Below are positions 26,253-27,562 of a stretch of 27,562 nt of DNA, one piece after another; within the stretch, counting starts at the first letter, position 1; each line of letters begins with the position of its first letter. The stretch covers positions 1 to 27,562 of the forward strand of contig CAZJRS010000043.1 of NCBI GenBank assembly GCA_964548585.1. The letters run 5' to 3'. The notes beneath the pieces are model-generated. The model was not told the DNA's origin, did not search any database, and saw only the letters and a list, made by a program, of their open reading frames with translations. The translations under genes were made by a program, and so were the position numbers. Source of the DNA: Methanocella_A sp964548585 (GTDB lineage: Archaea; Halobacteriota; Methanocellia; Methanocellales; Methanocellaceae).

Positions 26253-26324
26253 GGGTGTCGGGGGAACCTTTTCCAAAAAGGTTCCCCTGACTCTCGACAC
26301 CCGATCAAGCCCGAAGGGCGATCG
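26253..26324. repeat. Nested palindromic hairpins, copy 4 of the dispersed family
   Basis: An inner perfect 12-bp stem (GGGGAACCTTTT, 26261-26272; AAAAGGTTCCCC, 26276-26287) sits inside an outer perfect 8-bp stem (GGGTGTCG, 26253-26260; CGACACCC, 26295-26302). A second hairpin follows: CGATC-AA-GCCC-GAA-GGGC-GATCG (26302-26324). Unlike the other copies it lies between two divergent genes, so it cannot be a simple terminator for either. Confidence 0.72.
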
Positions 26325-26360
26325 AGTGATTATGTTGAAACCGATTATCTATTTCTACGG

Positions 26361-26373
26361 AATGTTTATATGT
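26361..26373 (+). promoter_or_regulatory. TATA box of the lipoprotein gene
   Basis: AATGTTTATATGT lies about 40 bases before the GTG start at 26410. The predicted transcription start is near 26393, leaving room for AGGGG just before the start codon. Confidence 0.5.
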
Positions 26374-26409
26374 CTGGCGCGTTTTTCCTATATAGACAGG
26401 GGTCGACAA

Positions 26410-26973
26410 GTGAAAAGGATACTTATTATCGTACTAATTCTCGGAATTACGGCGCTTACGGTCTCTGCAGCGGGCTGTACGGACCTCATCAATCCCGTAA
26501 ATCGTGCGACTCCGACGCCATACGTGGTCTACGGCCCGGTATCGCCGACCCCAACCCCGACTCCGACCTCGACAGTGATCGCCACCCCAGGCGTTGTCGT
26601 AGGAAATTCCCGGCCAAGCGATGCCGTGGAACTGATCATTGCCCCGGTTGATTCTAAAATCTTAACCGTGGAAAGAGGTATCAACGGACAGTACGAAAAT
26701 TTCACGATGTACGTGTGGAACCACGACAATGAAGAAGTGAAAAATGTCAACATCATATTGACCATCGGAGACAACGCAGGAACCAGCGTCCACTATGAGA
26801 TTTTCCCGGTAGGGAACTTCGCCAAAGGCGAGCAACGCCAGGTCTGGCTGGTAACTAAAGAGCACCAGGACGCAGACTTCCTCATCGTCAGGTTCAAGGT
26901 GATCTGGGGTGAAAACGGTGAATACTACCGGCAAGAAGAATATAAAAAGAATCTCCGGGCATTCGTGTATTAG
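26410..26973 (+). CDS. Predicted secreted lipoprotein
   Basis: This 187-residue protein starts at GTG, with KRILIIVLILGITALTVSAAGC as signal peptide and lipobox; Cys at about residue 24 would carry the lipid. A longer ATG frame at 26326 is rejected because the TATA box and signal peptide lie downstream of it. A short Thr/Pro linker (SPTPTPTPTST) is followed by a beta-rich domain of about 125 residues (VELIIAPVDSKILTVERG, FTMYVWNHDNEEVKNVNI, VRFKVIWGENGEYYRQEEY). The domain resembles CARDB/Ig-like folds of archaeal surface proteins. Function unknown. The next gene begins within its 3' end. Confidence 0.75.
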   Translation: MKRILIIVLILGITALTVSAAGCTDLINPVNRATPTPYVVYGPVSPTPTPTPTSTVIATPGVVVGNSRPSDAVELIIAPVDSKILTVERGINGQYENFTMYVWNHDNEEVKNVNIILTIGDNAGTSVHYEIFPVGNFAKGEQRQVWLVTKEHQDADFLIVRFKVIWGENGEYYRQEEYKKNLRAFVY

Positions 26974-27508
26974 CTATGCAGGCATAGACCTTGCGGCGCT
27001 GCCCAAAAACCAGACAGGCGCCTGCACCCTTTTTAACGATGAATACCAGTGCCTGACACTGCGCTCAGACGATGAAATCCTGACGTTTATCAGAGACATC
27101 AAGCCTGCCGTGGTCGCGATCGACGCACCGCTGACCCTCCCACGGGGCCGGTGCTGCTTCGACGACAGCTGCTGTGGCACCAGAAAAATACGAGAATGTG
27201 ACCGCATGCTGATCAGTAGAGGCTACCGAGTATTCCCACCAGGCTTTTCATTCATGAAGCAACTGACCCTCCGGGGAATCTCCCTACGGAAAACACTGGA
27301 GCCCGAAGGTTACCGCCTGATCGAGGTCCATCCCCGCACCAGCATGCGAATACTCGGACCCATCGACTTCGGCGACGCACCCCACAACGAACACGAACGA
27401 GACGCCTGCACCGCAGCACTCGTCGCCAAGCTATACCACGAAGGACAGTACGAGGAACTTGGCGATGACGAAGGTGTCGTGATTATACCGAAAGCACCTA
27501 GTAAATGA
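26918..27508 (+). CDS. DUF429 family protein (predicted RNase H-like fold)
   Basis: This 196-residue protein shows the DUF429 pattern: YAGIDLAALPKNQTG near the N-terminus, VVAIDAPLTLPRG, CDRMLISRGYRVFPPGF, LIEVHPRTSMRILG and ERDACTAALVAKL. The spaced acidic residues (GIDLA, AIDAP, ERDA) suggest a metal-dependent RNase H-like nuclease fold; activity is unproven. Four cysteines cluster around CCFDDSCC. The only in-frame starts are GTG at 26909 or 26918; GGGGTGA just before 26918 favours the latter. It overlaps the lipoprotein gene by 56 bases. A 28-bp tandem repeat begins right after its stop. Confidence 0.82.
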   Translation: MNTTGKKNIKRISGHSCISYAGIDLAALPKNQTGACTLFNDEYQCLTLRSDDEILTFIRDIKPAVVAIDAPLTLPRGRCCFDDSCCGTRKIRECDRMLISRGYRVFPPGFSFMKQLTLRGISLRKTLEPEGYRLIEVHPRTSMRILGPIDFGDAPHNEHERDACTAALVAKLYHEGQYEELGDDEGVVIIPKAPSK

Positions 27509-27562
27509 CCACAACGACACAACGACTACTAATCAACCACAACGACACAACGACTACTAATC
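27509..27562. repeat. 28-bp tandem repeat, running off the window
   Basis: A 28-base unit starts directly after the DUF429 stop codon and is followed by a second copy, identical for the 26 bases visible before the window ends. The unit contains two copies of CACAACGA and then CTACTAATCAAC. There is no spacer between units, so this is a minisatellite rather than a CRISPR array. Its full length is unknown. Confidence 0.85.

Noticed and set aside
27509..27562. Possible CRISPR array
   Set aside because: Units abut with no spacers and no cas genes are nearby; it is a plain tandem repeat as far as it can be seen.

Overview
The window reads as a mesophilic euryarchaeal chromosome, most likely a methanogen of the Methanocella (Methanocellales) type. 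The archaeal assignment rests on sequence: translation elongation factor aEF-1 beta, an archaeal NMD3 homologue, the wyosine enzyme Taw2, TATA-box promoters (several leaderless or nearly so), Thr/Pro-rich secreted proteins, and a PGF-CTERM-like sorting tail. The genus is inferred from overall gene content and style and was not tested by a search.

Layout. 1-2063 (mostly minus strand): a palindromic repeat, tRNA-Ala(CGC), aEF-1 beta with a small Zn-ribbon protein, then argG. 1949-2932 is a gene-poor, AT-rich stretch with candidate control sites and at best one or two tiny ORFs. 2933-5367: a PadR operon with two membrane-anchored DUF4097 beta-repeat proteins, the first carrying an N-terminal HAAS-like domain. 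5455-10254: a small membrane protein, then carB and carA (overlapping, minus strand) with a palindrome at the promoter. 10753-12780: a class II fructose-bisphosphate aldolase and a PfkA-type phosphofructokinase with PPi-type residues, closed by a palindromic repeat. 12831-14169: a secreted beta-propeller protein and a small membrane protein. 14242-17902 (minus): taw2, nmd3, a Lys/Ala/Thr-tailed protein of unknown function, and a family 2 glycosyltransferase. 17961-20576: a DtxR-FeoA fusion regulator behind two abutting iron-box palindromes, overlapping feoB. 20669-24664: three secreted, membrane-anchored, Thr-rich proteins, two of them tandem paralogues. 24687-26182 (minus): an MBL-fold hydrolase and a KaiC/RadA-like protein with a degenerate Walker A. 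26253-27562: a nested palindromic repeat, a lipoprotein, a DUF429 protein and the start of a 28-bp tandem repeat.

How the genes work together. argG and carAB both serve arginine synthesis (carAB also pyrimidines). The aldolase-phosphofructokinase pair forms a reversible sugar-phosphate module of bacterial flavour. The DtxR-FeoA/FeoB unit is a self-contained ferrous iron uptake operon that probably controls itself through its twin operator. The PadR operon looks like a regulated envelope cassette. About one fifth of the window encodes exported surface proteins.

The most intriguing items are a dispersed hairpin family (four copies, one in a divergent promoter region), the paired DUF4097 proteins whose repeats have diverged in concert (TSNG versus TMGG), the twin DtxR boxes, the PPi-type PFK, and the surface-protein paralogues that share a promoter palindrome but differ by a large internal module. 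No clearly new defence or mobile system is visible.
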